The notes under the pieces are model-generated. The model did no database searches. It was not told where the DNA came from and saw nothing but the letters and a program-made list of their open reading frames with translations. The translations under genes and the position numbers were made by a program. Positions 8,408 through 17,385 of a stretch of 41,188 nt of DNA are shown in pieces. Source of the stretch: Porphyromonadaceae bacterium (GTDB lineage Bacteria > Bacteroidota > Bacteroidia > Bacteroidales > Porphyromonadaceae); assembly GCA_030528445.1 (NCBI GenBank), contig JAUMYV010000009.1, positions 1 through 41,188 of the forward strand, read 5' to 3'. The first letter of the stretch is position 1; every line of letters starts with the position of its first letter.

Positions 8408-9661
8408 TTATTCATCACGCAGAGCCTCTGCAGGAGAGACGCGAATGGCTCTACGCGCTGGGAACCAAATCCCGCCAATGATCATCAGCACCATCAGCAG
8501 ATAGGTGATGACAAGGCCGATGCAGTAGCGCAAGAGAGAGAATTCCAGGTAATACTCGGGGATAATCTCGAAGTGCCACATCGCATAGAAGATCACTAAG
8601 GCTGGGATCATCGCGAGGGTAAGGAGGAGCAAACCCTCCGTGTAGTACTTACTGAGTATGCCACGGGGCGTATCGCCTAGTGAGATGCGTAGGCCAATCT
8701 CGCCACGCCTAAGCTGCGTGCGGAACCAAAAGACACCGACCACCCCAAGGAAGATATTCACAAGCAGGAAGAGTGCGATGATCACCTTAGTCTTGAGCTC
8801 ATTGACATGATCCCTCTGGTAGAGCTTCTTATTCTCGGGGATGTAGCTCACATCGGCTAGGTAGTAGTTGCCTAGTTTGAGTTTATCCGACATCTCGGCT
8901 CTAAAGCGCTTGATGAAGTCGTGATCCTCCTCTGGCTTTACCCTAAGGCAGAACTCCAGAAACTGAGCCTCCTCACCAGCCCAATAAACGAGTGCAGCCT
9001 GCGGTAGAGGGGCAGCAAAGTAGGTCGTCCAGCTACTGAAGTTATCGTAGCGGACAGTCTCTGTGATTCCACCCACCGTATAGTATTCGCTAGAGTCCGT
9101 GGGGCTTGTGTACAGCTTCTTCCCTATGGCTTGGAGCTCGTTGCCCTCGCCCCAGAGCTTACGAGCGGCGGATAGGCCGAGCAAGATCTCGCCTCGCTCG
9201 AGGGCTGCCACGAGGGCGCCTCGTCCCTTGTCTTGCTGATGGTTGTTGTAGCGAAAGACGTGGATGAAGTCGGGCGTTATACTTCTATTCAGCAGGTCTA
9301 GACCTACACTATCGTTGATGTACATACGATTGCTTCGGTTGCTCCCGATATGAGGGCTGGAGTGCAAGGACAGACTAGCGTATTCGACAGGGGGATATTG
9401 CTTCACCAGATCGAGAATCTTGCTTAAGTACTCGCCCTGATCCTCTTGAGTGAGCGTCGTATCGGGCTGGCTCAGATAGCCGAGATTGAACTTGTACGTA
9501 TGCTCGGTCTCGTAGCCCAGTGGTCGATTGTACAGGTTATAGCTCACATAGAACCCATCTACCAAAGTCCACAAGACACAGAAAACGAGCAGAAGCTCGA
9601 GCCAGAGAGCCATATTTTGTTTGCGCTCATTGCGGATGATGCGCAGGATATGTGTCAGCAT
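8408..9661 (-). CDS. ABC transporter permease, MacB/FtsX type (pair 2, second member)
   Basis: 417 residues. One N-terminal membrane helix about 18-38 (LWLELLLVFCVLWTLVDGF), a large periplasmic MacB-type domain, then three C-terminal helices of the FtsX family with the characteristic GEIGLRISLGDTPRGIL segment after the second helix. Its start resembles that of the 400-residue permease at 11659-12861, including a PLGYE/PLGYD motif after the first helix, so the two are paralogues. It probably forms a heterodimer with the permease encoded 10 bp upstream. The ATPase domain is not fused, unlike E. coli MacB. Confidence 0.87.
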   Translation of the reverse strand: MLTHILRIIRNERKQNMALWLELLLVFCVLWTLVDGFYVSYNLYNRPLGYETEHTYKFNLGYLSQPDTTLTQEDQGEYLSKILDLVKQYPPVEYASLSLHSSPHIGSNRSNRMYINDSVGLDLLNRSITPDFIHVFRYNNHQQDKGRGALVAALERGEILLGLSAARKLWGEGNELQAIGKKLYTSPTDSSEYYTVGGITETVRYDNFSSWTTYFAAPLPQAALVYWAGEEAQFLEFCLRVKPEEDHDFIKRFRAEMSDKLKLGNYYLADVSYIPENKKLYQRDHVNELKTKVIIALFLLVNIFLGVVGVFWFRTQLRRGEIGLRISLGDTPRGILSKYYTEGLLLLTLAMIPALVIFYAMWHFEIIPEYYLEFSLLRYCIGLVITYLLMVLMIIGGIWFPARRAIRVSPAEALRDE

Positions 9662-9671
9662 ATTGGTCTAA

Positions 9672-10946
9672 TTATTGGGCATGAAGAGCATCTATTATAC
9701 CATGGCGCGAGATACGCCAAGCTGGGATTAGCGCAGAGAGCGCATTGAGCAGTAAGCAGAATAGCAGCGCATAGAGGAAGACAAGCGGGCTCATCAACGA
9801 CAGCAGATCGGGCATCCCCGACTGCCCCCAACCATAGCTATAGATCATGTCGCTAAATATGTAGGACGAAGCCACTGCGAGGCAGAAGCCCACGGCGCCA
9901 CCTATGATCGTCTGCAGAAGACTCTCCCATAGGACTTGACTGGTGATCTGCCAGCGAGTAGCCCCAAAAGCCCTACGCACGCCAAGCTCCACAAGCCGCT
10001 GACGCATCCGCGAGTTGGTCATCCCCGAGAGGTTGATCGCTGGGACGAGCAGGAGCAATAGGAGCGTCAGGATAGTTGGGCGGATCTTAGCGGCCAGATC
10101 GAGCTCCTGATTCGCCCACTTGCGGTTGATGTAGGCCAAGTGCGTATCGGGCTGACCGCGGTAGAAAGCGTTGTGCGTGGGATTGGCGTCGTTGAATTTC
10201 TGCCTCAACTCCTCGACCTCCGCTCTGATCTGCTCGAAGTCGTCGGACGAATGCGCCAAGATGTAGGCTTGACATCCACCCGTGATGCCGCCCCACCCCT
10301 CGGGCTGCGGATCTGTCGTGATAGGGCGCCACAGCTCGGAGTAGGAGGACGAAGCTAGAGGTGAGACCTCACACACCACACCGCAGACGGTGTAGGGGAC
10401 GTAGCTCACGAGGAGCTCTCTGCCCACAACGTCAGTCGTTCCGAAGACCTCTCTGGCGATGCGTTCGCTCAGCACGACTCTGCGAAGCCCCGCCTCCACG
10501 TCGGCAAGCGTGTAGGGCTTCCCCGCGATGAAGTCGAAGTCGAAAACCTGCCAGAAAGCCTCGTCCGTGAGCAGCTGACTACAGCTGCTGGATACGCGTG
10601 AGGCAGGGACAGAGAGAATAACCTGAGGTAGGAAGTCCATCACTATGCTCACCGCCTCGGCCGTCTTGAGCGGCTTGAAGCAGCGCAGCGCAAAGGGATA
10701 GCTCATACAGCCATTACTGCTAGACTCGTTGGGGTCTTCGCCCTTGAGATGACAGCTGGTGAACTTGACGTAGAGCGTTCGGTCGCGATTGACTTCGGTG
10801 CCGTAGGGGGCATTCTTCACCTGATAAGCCATCACCATTGCCATGATCATGCAGATAGCTAGAGCCGTGCCGAGTATACTGATGGTACTCAGTACTGGCG
10901 TCTCGCGGAGCAGTCGCCAGGCTTGTTTGAGGTATAAGCGTATCAT
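9672..10946 (-). CDS. ABC transporter permease, MacB/FtsX type (pair 2, first member)
   Basis: 424 residues with the four-helix MacB/FtsX layout: N-terminal helix about 18-42 (STISILGTALAICMIMAMVMAY), periplasmic domain about 45-275, three C-terminal helices, and ELGVRRAFGATRWQI at the cytoplasmic coupling position. The start (IRLYLKQAWRLL) resembles that of the 443-residue permease at 12870-14201 (YRQYLKQAWTLV), marking it as the paralogous first member of a duplicated pair. Lies 11 bp after the ATPase gene. Confidence 0.87.
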   Translation of the reverse strand: MIRLYLKQAWRLLRETPVLSTISILGTALAICMIMAMVMAYQVKNAPYGTEVNRDRTLYVKFTSCHLKGEDPNESSSNGCMSYPFALRCFKPLKTAEAVSIVMDFLPQVILSVPASRVSSSCSQLLTDEAFWQVFDFDFIAGKPYTLADVEAGLRRVVLSERIAREVFGTTDVVGRELLVSYVPYTVCGVVCEVSPLASSSYSELWRPITTDPQPEGWGGITGGCQAYILAHSSDDFEQIRAEVEELRQKFNDANPTHNAFYRGQPDTHLAYINRKWANQELDLAAKIRPTILTLLLLLLVPAINLSGMTNSRMRQRLVELGVRRAFGATRWQITSQVLWESLLQTIIGGAVGFCLAVASSYIFSDMIYSYGWGQSGMPDLLSLMSPLVFLYALLFCLLLNALSALIPAWRISRHGIIDALHAQ

Positions 10947-10957
10947 GGCCGTAAGCT

Positions 10958-11632
10958 CTAGGAGATTTGTCTGCCGTCGAGGAAGCGAATCGTCCGTGTG
11001 GTCTCTTGGGCTTTGCTCTCGTCGTGCGTGACCATGACGATGGTTCGTCCGTCCTCTTGATTGAGCTGATGGAGCAGATCCATGATCTCTGCGCCCATCT
11101 TGGAGTCCAGATTACCCGTCGGTTCGTCCGCGAGGATGATATTCGGATTACCGATGATGGCGCGCGCTATGGCGACTCTCTGGCACTGTCCGCCCGAGAG
11201 CTGAGCGGGGAAGTGACGCGTACGATGCGATAGGCCTACATGTAGCAGCACCTCCTCAGCTCTCTGCCTACGCTCTTTGGCTCCAATGCCTCTGTAGAGC
11301 AAAGGTAGCTCCACATTATCCAGCACATTGAGCGAATTGATTAGGTGAAAGCTCTGGAAGACAAAACCTAGATTTTCGTTACGAAACTTAGCCAATTGTC
11401 CATCGCTCATGACGTATATCTGCTTCCCTGCGATCGTGATTGCCCCCGAGGTAGGTGTATCGAGTAGCCCCATCACATTGAGCAGGGTAGACTTGCCACA
11501 GCCCGAGGGACCCATAACGCTCAGAAATTCGCCTTGGCGTACTTCTAGATTGACGTTCTCCAGTGCCACAGTCTCTATCTCGTCGGTGCGGTAAATCTTG
11601 TGCACACGGTCTAGTTTGATCATTGTTTCCAT
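10958..11632 (-). CDS. ABC transporter ATP-binding protein, MacB/LolD type
   Basis: 224 residues, standard for a stand-alone ATPase of this class. Walker A GPSGCGKST at 41-49, signature LSGGQ at 145-149, Walker B ILADEP at about 166-171, and a histidine switch in MVTHDE. It is the only ATPase in an operon with four permeases, so it must serve both pairs unless another ATPase is encoded elsewhere. A start at Met4 (11623) is also possible. It should power a mechanotransmission-type exporter in the inner membrane. Confidence 0.93.
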   Translation of the reverse strand: METMIKLDRVHKIYRTDEIETVALENVNLEVRQGEFLSVMGPSGCGKSTLLNVMGLLDTPTSGAITIAGKQIYVMSDGQLAKFRNENLGFVFQSFHLINSLNVLDNVELPLLYRGIGAKERRQRAEEVLLHVGLSHRTRHFPAQLSGGQCQRVAIARAIIGNPNIILADEPTGNLDSKMGAEIMDLLHQLNQEDGRTIVMVTHDESKAQETTRTIRFLDGRQIS

Positions 11633-11658
11633 TGTTCTATGTATTTGTTATGTGATTA

Positions 11659-12861
11659 TTATTCATTTCTGAGGGAGTCTACGGGCTGCATTCGGCTAGC
11701 CATGTAGGCTGGGATTAGAGAGCTTAGGGCGATGACCACGGCAAGCAATAGATAGGTCAAGCCTGAGGTGATGGCATAGCGCAGCCAAGGTCGATTGACT
11801 AGATACTCACTGTCGTGGCTGGAGAAGCCGAAGAGGCCCGGCACGTACAGCAAGTCGGCATAGACGATCGCAGCACAGATGAGCAGAACAATCGGCAAGG
11901 CAGAGGTCAGAAGTAGAACACCCTCGCCGACCATGCCAGCCAAAAGAGAGCGCCGACTAGCCCCCAATGCCATGCGCAAGCCAATCTCGCCACGGCGCTT
12001 GCGTACTCTGAACCAGAATGTACCGATAACGCCGAGGGCAATGCTTGCCAAAAAGAAGAGCGTGACGATCCTCGTGAGGATCTCTTGGCGAGTAATACCG
12101 TGTAGAGCCTCCATAGACTTCCCCTCGTCCTCGAGAGGGACGCAGTAGGCTACATCTCTACGGAAAGCCTCCACGTCGAAGTCCTCTCTGGTGCGTATCG
12201 CCACGATGGTCACGATGTCGGCCTCGGCTTCGCTCTCCTGAAAGTAAATGGCAGGATAGGGCAAAAGAGCATGCACATTCTTCTGTCGTGGGATGACATC
12301 CGACACTCTATAGGCATCCTCCCCCGTGTAGATCGTTTGCCCGACGGGGTTCTTACCAGCAAATAGTGCCTTGGCTAGATCCTCGGTGATGAGCACACTA
12401 TGCCGATTGCTCAGGTCAAAGCCAGTCGGCTCGCCCGTTATGGCCGAGCGAATATCAAAGACTCTAAAAAAATCATTGCCTCTAAGGAGTTTTCTCTGTG
12501 CATGTACTCGATGCGTCGTCCCGAGGCTATCGACAGTACAATCAATCCCATTGAACGAGGAAGAGAAGGGCAGGAGATCATTCCTCTGTGTGACTAATAC
12601 CTCCTCCACACCGGGCGTATGCTTGATGCGCTCCTTCAGATGCTCTAGATCTGGTGCTGTACTAGCCTCTCCTGAGGCCAGCTCCTGATACCAATAGACT
12701 TGATTGATGTCGTAGCCGAGAGGGATGTGGCGGTTGTAAGCTAGATGCAGCGTCATATCCATCAGATACCACACGACAACGAAGGATACAACGAGCTCGG
12801 CAAAGATCCAGCCGTTGGAGCGACGAAAAGCCCAGAGGAGCTTAAATGTATGTCTGATCAT
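11659..12861 (-). CDS. ABC transporter permease, MacB/FtsX type (pair 1, second member)
   Basis: 400 residues. N-terminal helix about 18-38 (IFAELVVSFVVVWYLMDMTL), periplasmic MacB-like domain, then three C-terminal helices with GEIGLRMALGASRRSLL in the coupling loop. Paralogue of the 417-residue permease at 8408-9661. Begins 8 bp after the 443-residue permease, consistent with tight co-expression as a heterodimer. Confidence 0.87.
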   Translation of the reverse strand: MIRHTFKLLWAFRRSNGWIFAELVVSFVVVWYLMDMTLHLAYNRHIPLGYDINQVYWYQELASGEASTAPDLEHLKERIKHTPGVEEVLVTQRNDLLPFSSSFNGIDCTVDSLGTTHRVHAQRKLLRGNDFFRVFDIRSAITGEPTGFDLSNRHSVLITEDLAKALFAGKNPVGQTIYTGEDAYRVSDVIPRQKNVHALLPYPAIYFQESEAEADIVTIVAIRTREDFDVEAFRRDVAYCVPLEDEGKSMEALHGITRQEILTRIVTLFFLASIALGVIGTFWFRVRKRRGEIGLRMALGASRRSLLAGMVGEGVLLLTSALPIVLLICAAIVYADLLYVPGLFGFSSHDSEYLVNRPWLRYAITSGLTYLLLAVVIALSSLIPAYMASRMQPVDSLRNE

Positions 12862-12869
12862 AGGGAGAA

Positions 12870-14201
12870 TTACTTTTTACTTGCTTGATTGTCGGAGAGA
12901 GCATCTACGATATTGCTCCTAGTGAAGCGCCATGCAGGCAGGAGGCTTGTCATCGTATTGAGGATAAGTGCCGTCAGGAGGGCAAGGGCAAAAATCGAGG
13001 GCTGCAGAAGCATGCGCATAGAGACGCCAGAGGCAAAGCTCTTGACGTTGTCGATGCTTGAAGTCGAGTAGAGTAGATAGACACTCGTAAAGGCATCGTA
13101 AATATCGGAGGCGAAGAACGCATAGATCATCAGCAGGGCCAGTAGCGATCCCATCAGCGTCAGCAGCAGATTCTCCAGCAAGATTTGCTGGATGATAGAC
13201 CTATTATTCGCCCCGAAAGCCTTGCGTACGCCCAATTCGCTCATCCTCTGCTCCAGCACCGAGCTCCCCAGCCCCATCAGATTGAGCGCAGGGATTAGCA
13301 AAAAGAGAAAAATCACACACAGAACTCCTATGGTAATCCTCGTCATATTAAAGCCCGAGTTGCCAACCCTCATCATCGCACTCCAGATATCATCGGGTTG
13401 CCCCATGAGGTTGATGCGTACATCTAGCCCCTCTTCGTATCGGGCGAAGCTATCTTTAATCTCTTGGACTGCCTCCGCTTGGCTGACCCCCTCTCGAGGC
13501 AATACGGTTGCGAAGAAAAGCCCCAGTAGAGAGGTGCCGTAGGTATTATCTATCGCGTCTTGCCGCAAAGTGAATGGAGCCCAGATATGGGCAAAACTAT
13601 CGCTCATCTGATAGGGAACGTCGCGCACCACACCGCAGACCTTGTAGCTCCTGCCCTTGATCACAAAGCTACCGCCGACAGCATCGCCCCTCGGGAAAAG
13701 ATAATTGGCTAGGCTCTCGTTGATCACAGCGACCTCTCGAGCCGCATCGAATTGCTCTTGCGAAAAAGGTACCCCTGCGACAAAGTCAAGCCAATAAACC
13801 TGCCAGAACCCAGGATCGGTGTACTTGACATACACCCTACGCGGATGGGGTGCATCGGCTGAGGTAACCTGATAGCTCTGCTGTTCGAAAGTAAAGAGCG
13901 AAGCCGATACGGCCTTGGCTGTCTTGAGCGGATAAAGACAGTCGCGCACGGTCTGGTAGGACATTGGGCCATTGGACATATAGCTCTGAGTCGTGTCCTT
14001 GGGCGTTATGGAGAGCATCGAGACGTAGAGCTGCCGCTCCCTATCATACTCGGGGTAGAGATTGCCTGTGTGCAGATAGAGGTGCGTAGCCACAAGCATC
14101 ACCATCGCGATAGATAGAGCTGTACCCGTGATGTAGATGGTGCTGTAGAGCTTATTGTCACGCACCAAGGTCCAAGCCTGTTTGAGGTATTGACGATACA
14201 T
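12870..14201 (-). CDS. ABC transporter permease, MacB/FtsX type (pair 1, first member)
   Basis: 443 residues. N-terminal helix about 18-42 (LYSTIYITGTALSIAMVMLV), periplasmic domain, then three C-terminal helices with ELGVRKAFGANNRSI as the coupling motif. Paralogue of the 424-residue permease at 9672-10946. Second gene of the exporter operon, 52 bp after the adaptor gene. Confidence 0.87.
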   Translation of the reverse strand: MYRQYLKQAWTLVRDNKLYSTIYITGTALSIAMVMLVATHLYLHTGNLYPEYDRERQLYVSMLSITPKDTTQSYMSNGPMSYQTVRDCLYPLKTAKAVSASLFTFEQQSYQVTSADAPHPRRVYVKYTDPGFWQVYWLDFVAGVPFSQEQFDAAREVAVINESLANYLFPRGDAVGGSFVIKGRSYKVCGVVRDVPYQMSDSFAHIWAPFTLRQDAIDNTYGTSLLGLFFATVLPREGVSQAEAVQEIKDSFARYEEGLDVRINLMGQPDDIWSAMMRVGNSGFNMTRITIGVLCVIFLFLLIPALNLMGLGSSVLEQRMSELGVRKAFGANNRSIIQQILLENLLLTLMGSLLALLMIYAFFASDIYDAFTSVYLLYSTSSIDNVKSFASGVSMRMLLQPSIFALALLTALILNTMTSLLPAWRFTRSNIVDALSDNQASKK

Positions 14202-14253
14202 ATCTGAGAGTAAATAAGTTGATTTTGATAGTCTATAAATCGAGCCTTCGTTA

Positions 14254-15501
14254 CTATTGGTCGAGTTTGAGCTTGCTATTACTCTTGTACTGACTCATAT
14301 CCGAGACGACCACCTCGTCACCTGCACTAAGGCCAGAGATCACCTCGACCCACTGGTAGCTACTCTCGCCCAGCTGTACGGAGCGTTTCTCTAGCTCCCC
14401 AGCTTGGCGCACGAATATCTCGTACGCTCCCCGACCATTGTAGTAGGGGCCATTGGCGATGCGTAGCACATCTTCCTTGACGGCATTCATCACATGCACA
14501 TCTGTTTTGAGCCCAGAGCGCAGGCGCGGATGAGCGTCCTCGTCGAGAGAGACGGAGAACTGAATGACTCCATTCTTGGAGAGTGGTGTCAGGTTACTCA
14601 CCACACCGCTCAGCTCTTCGCTACCGACCTTGATAGTCGCACGGCTGCCTACACGGATGCGATCGCCATAGCTATCGGCAATCTCGGCGTCGATGCGGAA
14701 GTGTGAGAGGTCGGAGAGTATGGCCACCTGTCCTCCTGGGGCTACCTGTGCCCCAATCTGTGTATTGATATAGGTCAAGACCCCTCGGCGAGGCGAGCGA
14801 ATCTGGGCATCGTCGAGCAGACGCTTCGTCTCGGCAAGCGTCTTGCGAAAGATCTCCAGCTCTAGCTCCATTACCCGTGCATCGGCTTGGCTGACGAGGC
14901 GGTCATTATCTAGGCGACTACGCGCCTGAGCCTGCTCGAGCTCTGCCACACGGTAGCGGAGCTGTACCTCGCGTACCTTGTCGGTCGTGCCTGCCCCGAT
15001 GCTATCTAGGTAACGCTCGTTGCGCACCTCTACGAGCATCTGATTGAGCTTCATGTCGCCGACCTTAATCTGCATCTCGGCATTGCTCAGCGTACTCGCG
15101 TTTTTGATGCGGAGCTGCTGTAGACGATACTGGCGCATCTTGAGCTCATCGAGCTGCTTGTGGTAGTCGGTCTCCAGACTAGTCAGGTCGAGGCGCAAGA
15201 GAGGCGAATCCGCCTCCACGGCATCGCCAGCACGCTTGTAGACCTCCACGATACGGCTACTAATCGGAGCAGTGATGATCTCCTCAAAGGCTGGCACGAC
15301 CCTACCCGAGGCACTCACAGAGACCTCGATAGTCCCCACCTCGGCGGTGCTTAGCCGTAGACCCTTGAGGGAAATACTAGCTCTCATATAGGTGATGAGC
15401 AGGATGATGCCCACCAGTAGCACCAAGATGATGCCTGCTAATTTGCCCCAACGCTTGAGACGCTCTCGGCGTATCGTCTCCTGAGGAATTGCTCTATCCA
15501 T
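14254..15501 (-). CDS. HlyD/MacA-type periplasmic adaptor protein
   Basis: 415 residues. One N-terminal membrane anchor about 18-38 (LAGIILVLLVGIILLITYM), a lipoyl/barrel-sandwich half (SVSASGRVVPAFEEIITAPI), a long alpha-hairpin about 120-240 rich in E, Q, L and R, then the second half of the sandwich (IRSPRRGVLTYINTQIGAQV) and a beta-barrel domain. It would bridge the permease complex and the TolC-like duct. First gene of the operon, behind the operator-like array at 15605-15656. Confidence 0.9.
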   Translation of the reverse strand: MDRAIPQETIRRERLKRWGKLAGIILVLLVGIILLITYMRASISLKGLRLSTAEVGTIEVSVSASGRVVPAFEEIITAPISSRIVEVYKRAGDAVEADSPLLRLDLTSLETDYHKQLDELKMRQYRLQQLRIKNASTLSNAEMQIKVGDMKLNQMLVEVRNERYLDSIGAGTTDKVREVQLRYRVAELEQAQARSRLDNDRLVSQADARVMELELEIFRKTLAETKRLLDDAQIRSPRRGVLTYINTQIGAQVAPGGQVAILSDLSHFRIDAEIADSYGDRIRVGSRATIKVGSEELSGVVSNLTPLSKNGVIQFSVSLDEDAHPRLRSGLKTDVHVMNAVKEDVLRIANGPYYNGRGAYEIFVRQAGELEKRSVQLGESSYQWVEVISGLSAGDEVVVSDMSQYKSNSKLKLDQ

Positions 15502-15507
15502 AACAAC

Positions 15508-15514
15508 GTGTTCG
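15508..15514. promoter_or_regulatory. extra GTGTTCG half-site next to the adaptor start codon
   Basis: The heptamer of the 15605-15656 array recurs 7 bp upstream of the adaptor ATG. It could be a secondary operator; chance recurrence is possible. Confidence 0.3.
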
Positions 15515-15604
15515 TTTTTTGTTCGGTTGTGTTTCGCTCTCCTCGAAGCAATTCCCGTGCCAAAAACCTAACCAGCTGATTATCAGAATTAGTGCAAAAA
15601 TTAG

Positions 15605-15656
15605 GTGTTCGATATCGGACACTAAGTGTTCGTTTTCGAACACCTCAAGCGGACAC
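15605..15656. promoter_or_regulatory. operator-like array of palindromic GTGTTCG/CGGACAC half-sites
   Basis: Site 1, GTGTTCGATATCGGACAC at 15605-15622, is a near-perfect 18-bp palindrome. Site 2 at 15626-15643 is GTGTTCG, TTTT, CGAACAC, a perfect inverted repeat. A further half-site CGGACAC is at 15650-15656. The outermost AGGTGTTCG and CGAACACCT also pair. It sits about 100 bp upstream of the adaptor start, where a transcription factor controlling the exporter operon would bind. No regulator gene is in the operon. Confidence 0.55.
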
Positions 15657-15774
15657 TTTTCGCCCTCAGACCCCCTCTCAAATGGTCTAATGCCACCCGT
15701 TTTGAATTTCGTTTGATGATTGTTGGTTTCGCCCTTACAGGGCTCTAATGAATGGCAATTGCATACCCACGGCG

Positions 15775-16237
15775 ACACTCACTTCGCCCGATGGACGGCG
15801 ACGCTGCACGCGGCGTCGCTACAAACTGAAAACAATCGGCTTTCGATTGGTTAGGTTTTCGCGTGCATCGGGTTCGTCTGAAACAAGGCTCGTTTGTCTA
15901 CTTTTATGTTAAGGTGTGTAAATAGATTGGTTAAATATCTCACGAAATGGGCTTCATATTTTCAATGAATACTAGCCCTTCACAGAAAAACTCAGAGAGA
16001 TTTTTTCGGATTGTAGGACTAATTCGCTCCGATGTGTACACACATCCGAAAAGATTAGTGCAGAGAAATTCTGAAATTTGAGTCTATAGCAGATGTACTC
16101 GCTCAAAAAACTAAATAAATCATTGATTATCAAAATACTATAAAATACACGTTTTGAGTGGTTATTTTTATTCGGCTGGAGGCTAGTCCCCAAACGAGGT
16201 CGAACGCAATCTAGAGCCTTCTAGAGGCCAAATACGC
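15775..16237 (+). repeat. interspersed repeat, copy 2
   Basis: Same block order as copy 1: GC-rich near-palindrome at 15798-15819, the AAGGTGTGTAAATAGATTGG block at 15911-15930, central hairpin block about 15996-16078, and 3' block with CCCAAACGAGGTCG and CTAGAGCCTTCTAGAGGCC, ending AATACGC. It is closest to copy 3 in its 5' half (shared CAAGGCTCGTTTGTCTACTT). Confidence 0.85.
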
Positions 16238-16247
16238 AGTGCACGAT

Positions 16248-16267
16248 TTATACACAACTTATCCACA
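16248..16267 (+). promoter_or_regulatory. two adjacent perfect DnaA boxes
   Basis: TTATACACA at 16248-16256 and TTATCCACA at 16259-16267 both match TTATNCACA and lie in the same orientation with a two-base gap. They sit just outside repeat copy 2 and before an A/T-rich stretch. A DnaA-binding site is likely; whether it belongs to an origin is not shown. Confidence 0.5.
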
Positions 16268-16431
16268 GCCCACCAATCCATACACCATAATCAGATCGAA
16301 AATATAAATCCTCAAGCCTTGTTTGTAATTATTTATTAAACCTCAATTAACCAATCAAGATTGATTCATCAATCAGCACTACACCAATCGACTGCATCTA
16401 TCATTGACCTCACGCGCGGTGAGTCCTAGAC

Positions 16432-16464
16432 TTGTGCAGATTTGGAGAGAAAAGCGTAACTTTG
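16432..16464 (+). promoter_or_regulatory. Bacteroidota-type promoter for yicC
   Basis: TTG at 16432-16434, a 22-bp spacer and TAACTTTG at 16457-16464, 28 bp before the start codon. Confidence 0.5.
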
Positions 16465-16492
16465 GGGATATAAGTAAGCAAATTAGATTAGT

Positions 16493-17377
16493 ATGATTTT
16501 ATCAATGACGGGCGTGGGCAAGGCCATCGCTCGATACAACAATAAAAACATCGTCGTCTTCATCAAGACACTCAATAGCAAACAACTAGACATATCCACA
16601 CGCATCGCTCAGCCCTACCGAGAGAAAGAGATCGAGATCCGTGGCCTAGTGGCCGAGGCGCTTGTGCGCGGTAAAGTGGAGCTAAGCATCAGCATCGAGG
16701 AGGAGGCTGGTGCGCTCTCGGGAGTGCAGAAAATCAACGAGGAGGCACTTAGGTACTATGTCGAGGCTCTCTCCCCCCTCTACAAGGGGCTATCCCTCGA
16801 GTTCTCGACCTTCGAGAGCCTACTGCGTCTGCCAGGCGTCCTCGTTCCCAACGAGAGCAGTCTACTCGAGGAGCTACCCGAGGAGGAGTGGCAGGTGCTC
16901 GTTGGGGCTATTCGTGAGGCACTCGATGCTGTGGTGGCATTCCGTCGCCAGGAGGGCATCATGCTCGAGGGGGCTCTGCGCCAGCGCATCGACAATATCT
17001 CTACCCTACTCTCTGGGGTGGATCAGCCCGAGGCTGAGCGCATCGAGGCTATTCGTCAGCGCATCACCGAGGCTCTGCAGAAGATCAGCCCCGATAGCTA
17101 CGACAAGGGTCGCCTAGAGCAGGAGATGATTTACTACATCGAGAAGCTCGACATCAACGAAGAGAAAGATCGTCTGCGCCATCACCTTGGCTACTTCGTC
17201 GAAGTCATCGAGCAGGGCGAGGCGCAGGGCAAGACTCTAGGCTTCATCGCCCAAGAAATTGGCAGAGAGATCAATACCCTTGGTTCGAAGAGCAATAACG
17301 CCGAGATGCAGAAAATCGTAGTTAAGATGAAAGACGAACTTGAGCAAATCAAAGAACAGTCGCTCAACATCCTCTAG
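16493..17377 (+). CDS. yicC: YicC family endoribonuclease
   Basis: 294 residues, the usual family length. It begins with the family signature ILSMTGVGKA and a KTLNSKQLDISTRI segment, and ends with the conserved C-terminal block EKDRLRHHLGYFVEVIEQGEAQGKTLGFIAQEIGREINTLGSKSNNAEMQ (shortened: EKDRLRHHL ... GKTLGFIAQEIGREINT ... KSNNAEMQ). Known: E. coli YicC is a cytoplasmic endoribonuclease linked to stationary-phase RNA turnover. Many Bacteroidota place yicC next to gmk; here a terminator follows at once. Confidence 0.93.
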   Translation: MILSMTGVGKAIARYNNKNIVVFIKTLNSKQLDISTRIAQPYREKEIEIRGLVAEALVRGKVELSISIEEEAGALSGVQKINEEALRYYVEALSPLYKGLSLEFSTFESLLRLPGVLVPNESSLLEELPEEEWQVLVGAIREALDAVVAFRRQEGIMLEGALRQRIDNISTLLSGVDQPEAERIEAIRQRITEALQKISPDSYDKGRLEQEMIYYIEKLDINEEKDRLRHHLGYFVEVIEQGEAQGKTLGFIAQEIGREINTLGSKSNNAEMQKIVVKMKDELEQIKEQSLNIL

Positions 17378-17385
17378 CCTACACG

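Larger units (their letters stand above)
15502..16492. other. 991-bp divergent intergenic region with operators, repeat copy 2 and DnaA boxes
   Basis: In order: upstream region of the exporter operon with the half-site array, repeat copy 2 (15775-16237), two DnaA boxes (16248-16267), an A/T-rich stretch (about 16268-16390), then the yicC promoter. Open frames here (15494-15778 minus, 15972-16193 minus) have no recognisable domain and are not called. Confidence 0.6.

Noticed and set aside
15494..16193. Open frames of 94 and 73 aa in the exporter-yicC gap
   Set aside because: They cross the operator array or repeat copy 2 and have no recognisable protein features; the 94-aa frame also overlaps the adaptor start.
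16248..16267. Firm call of a chromosomal origin at the DnaA boxes
   Set aside because: Only two boxes are seen, dnaA is not nearby, and gene orientation does not form a leading-strand pattern on both sides.
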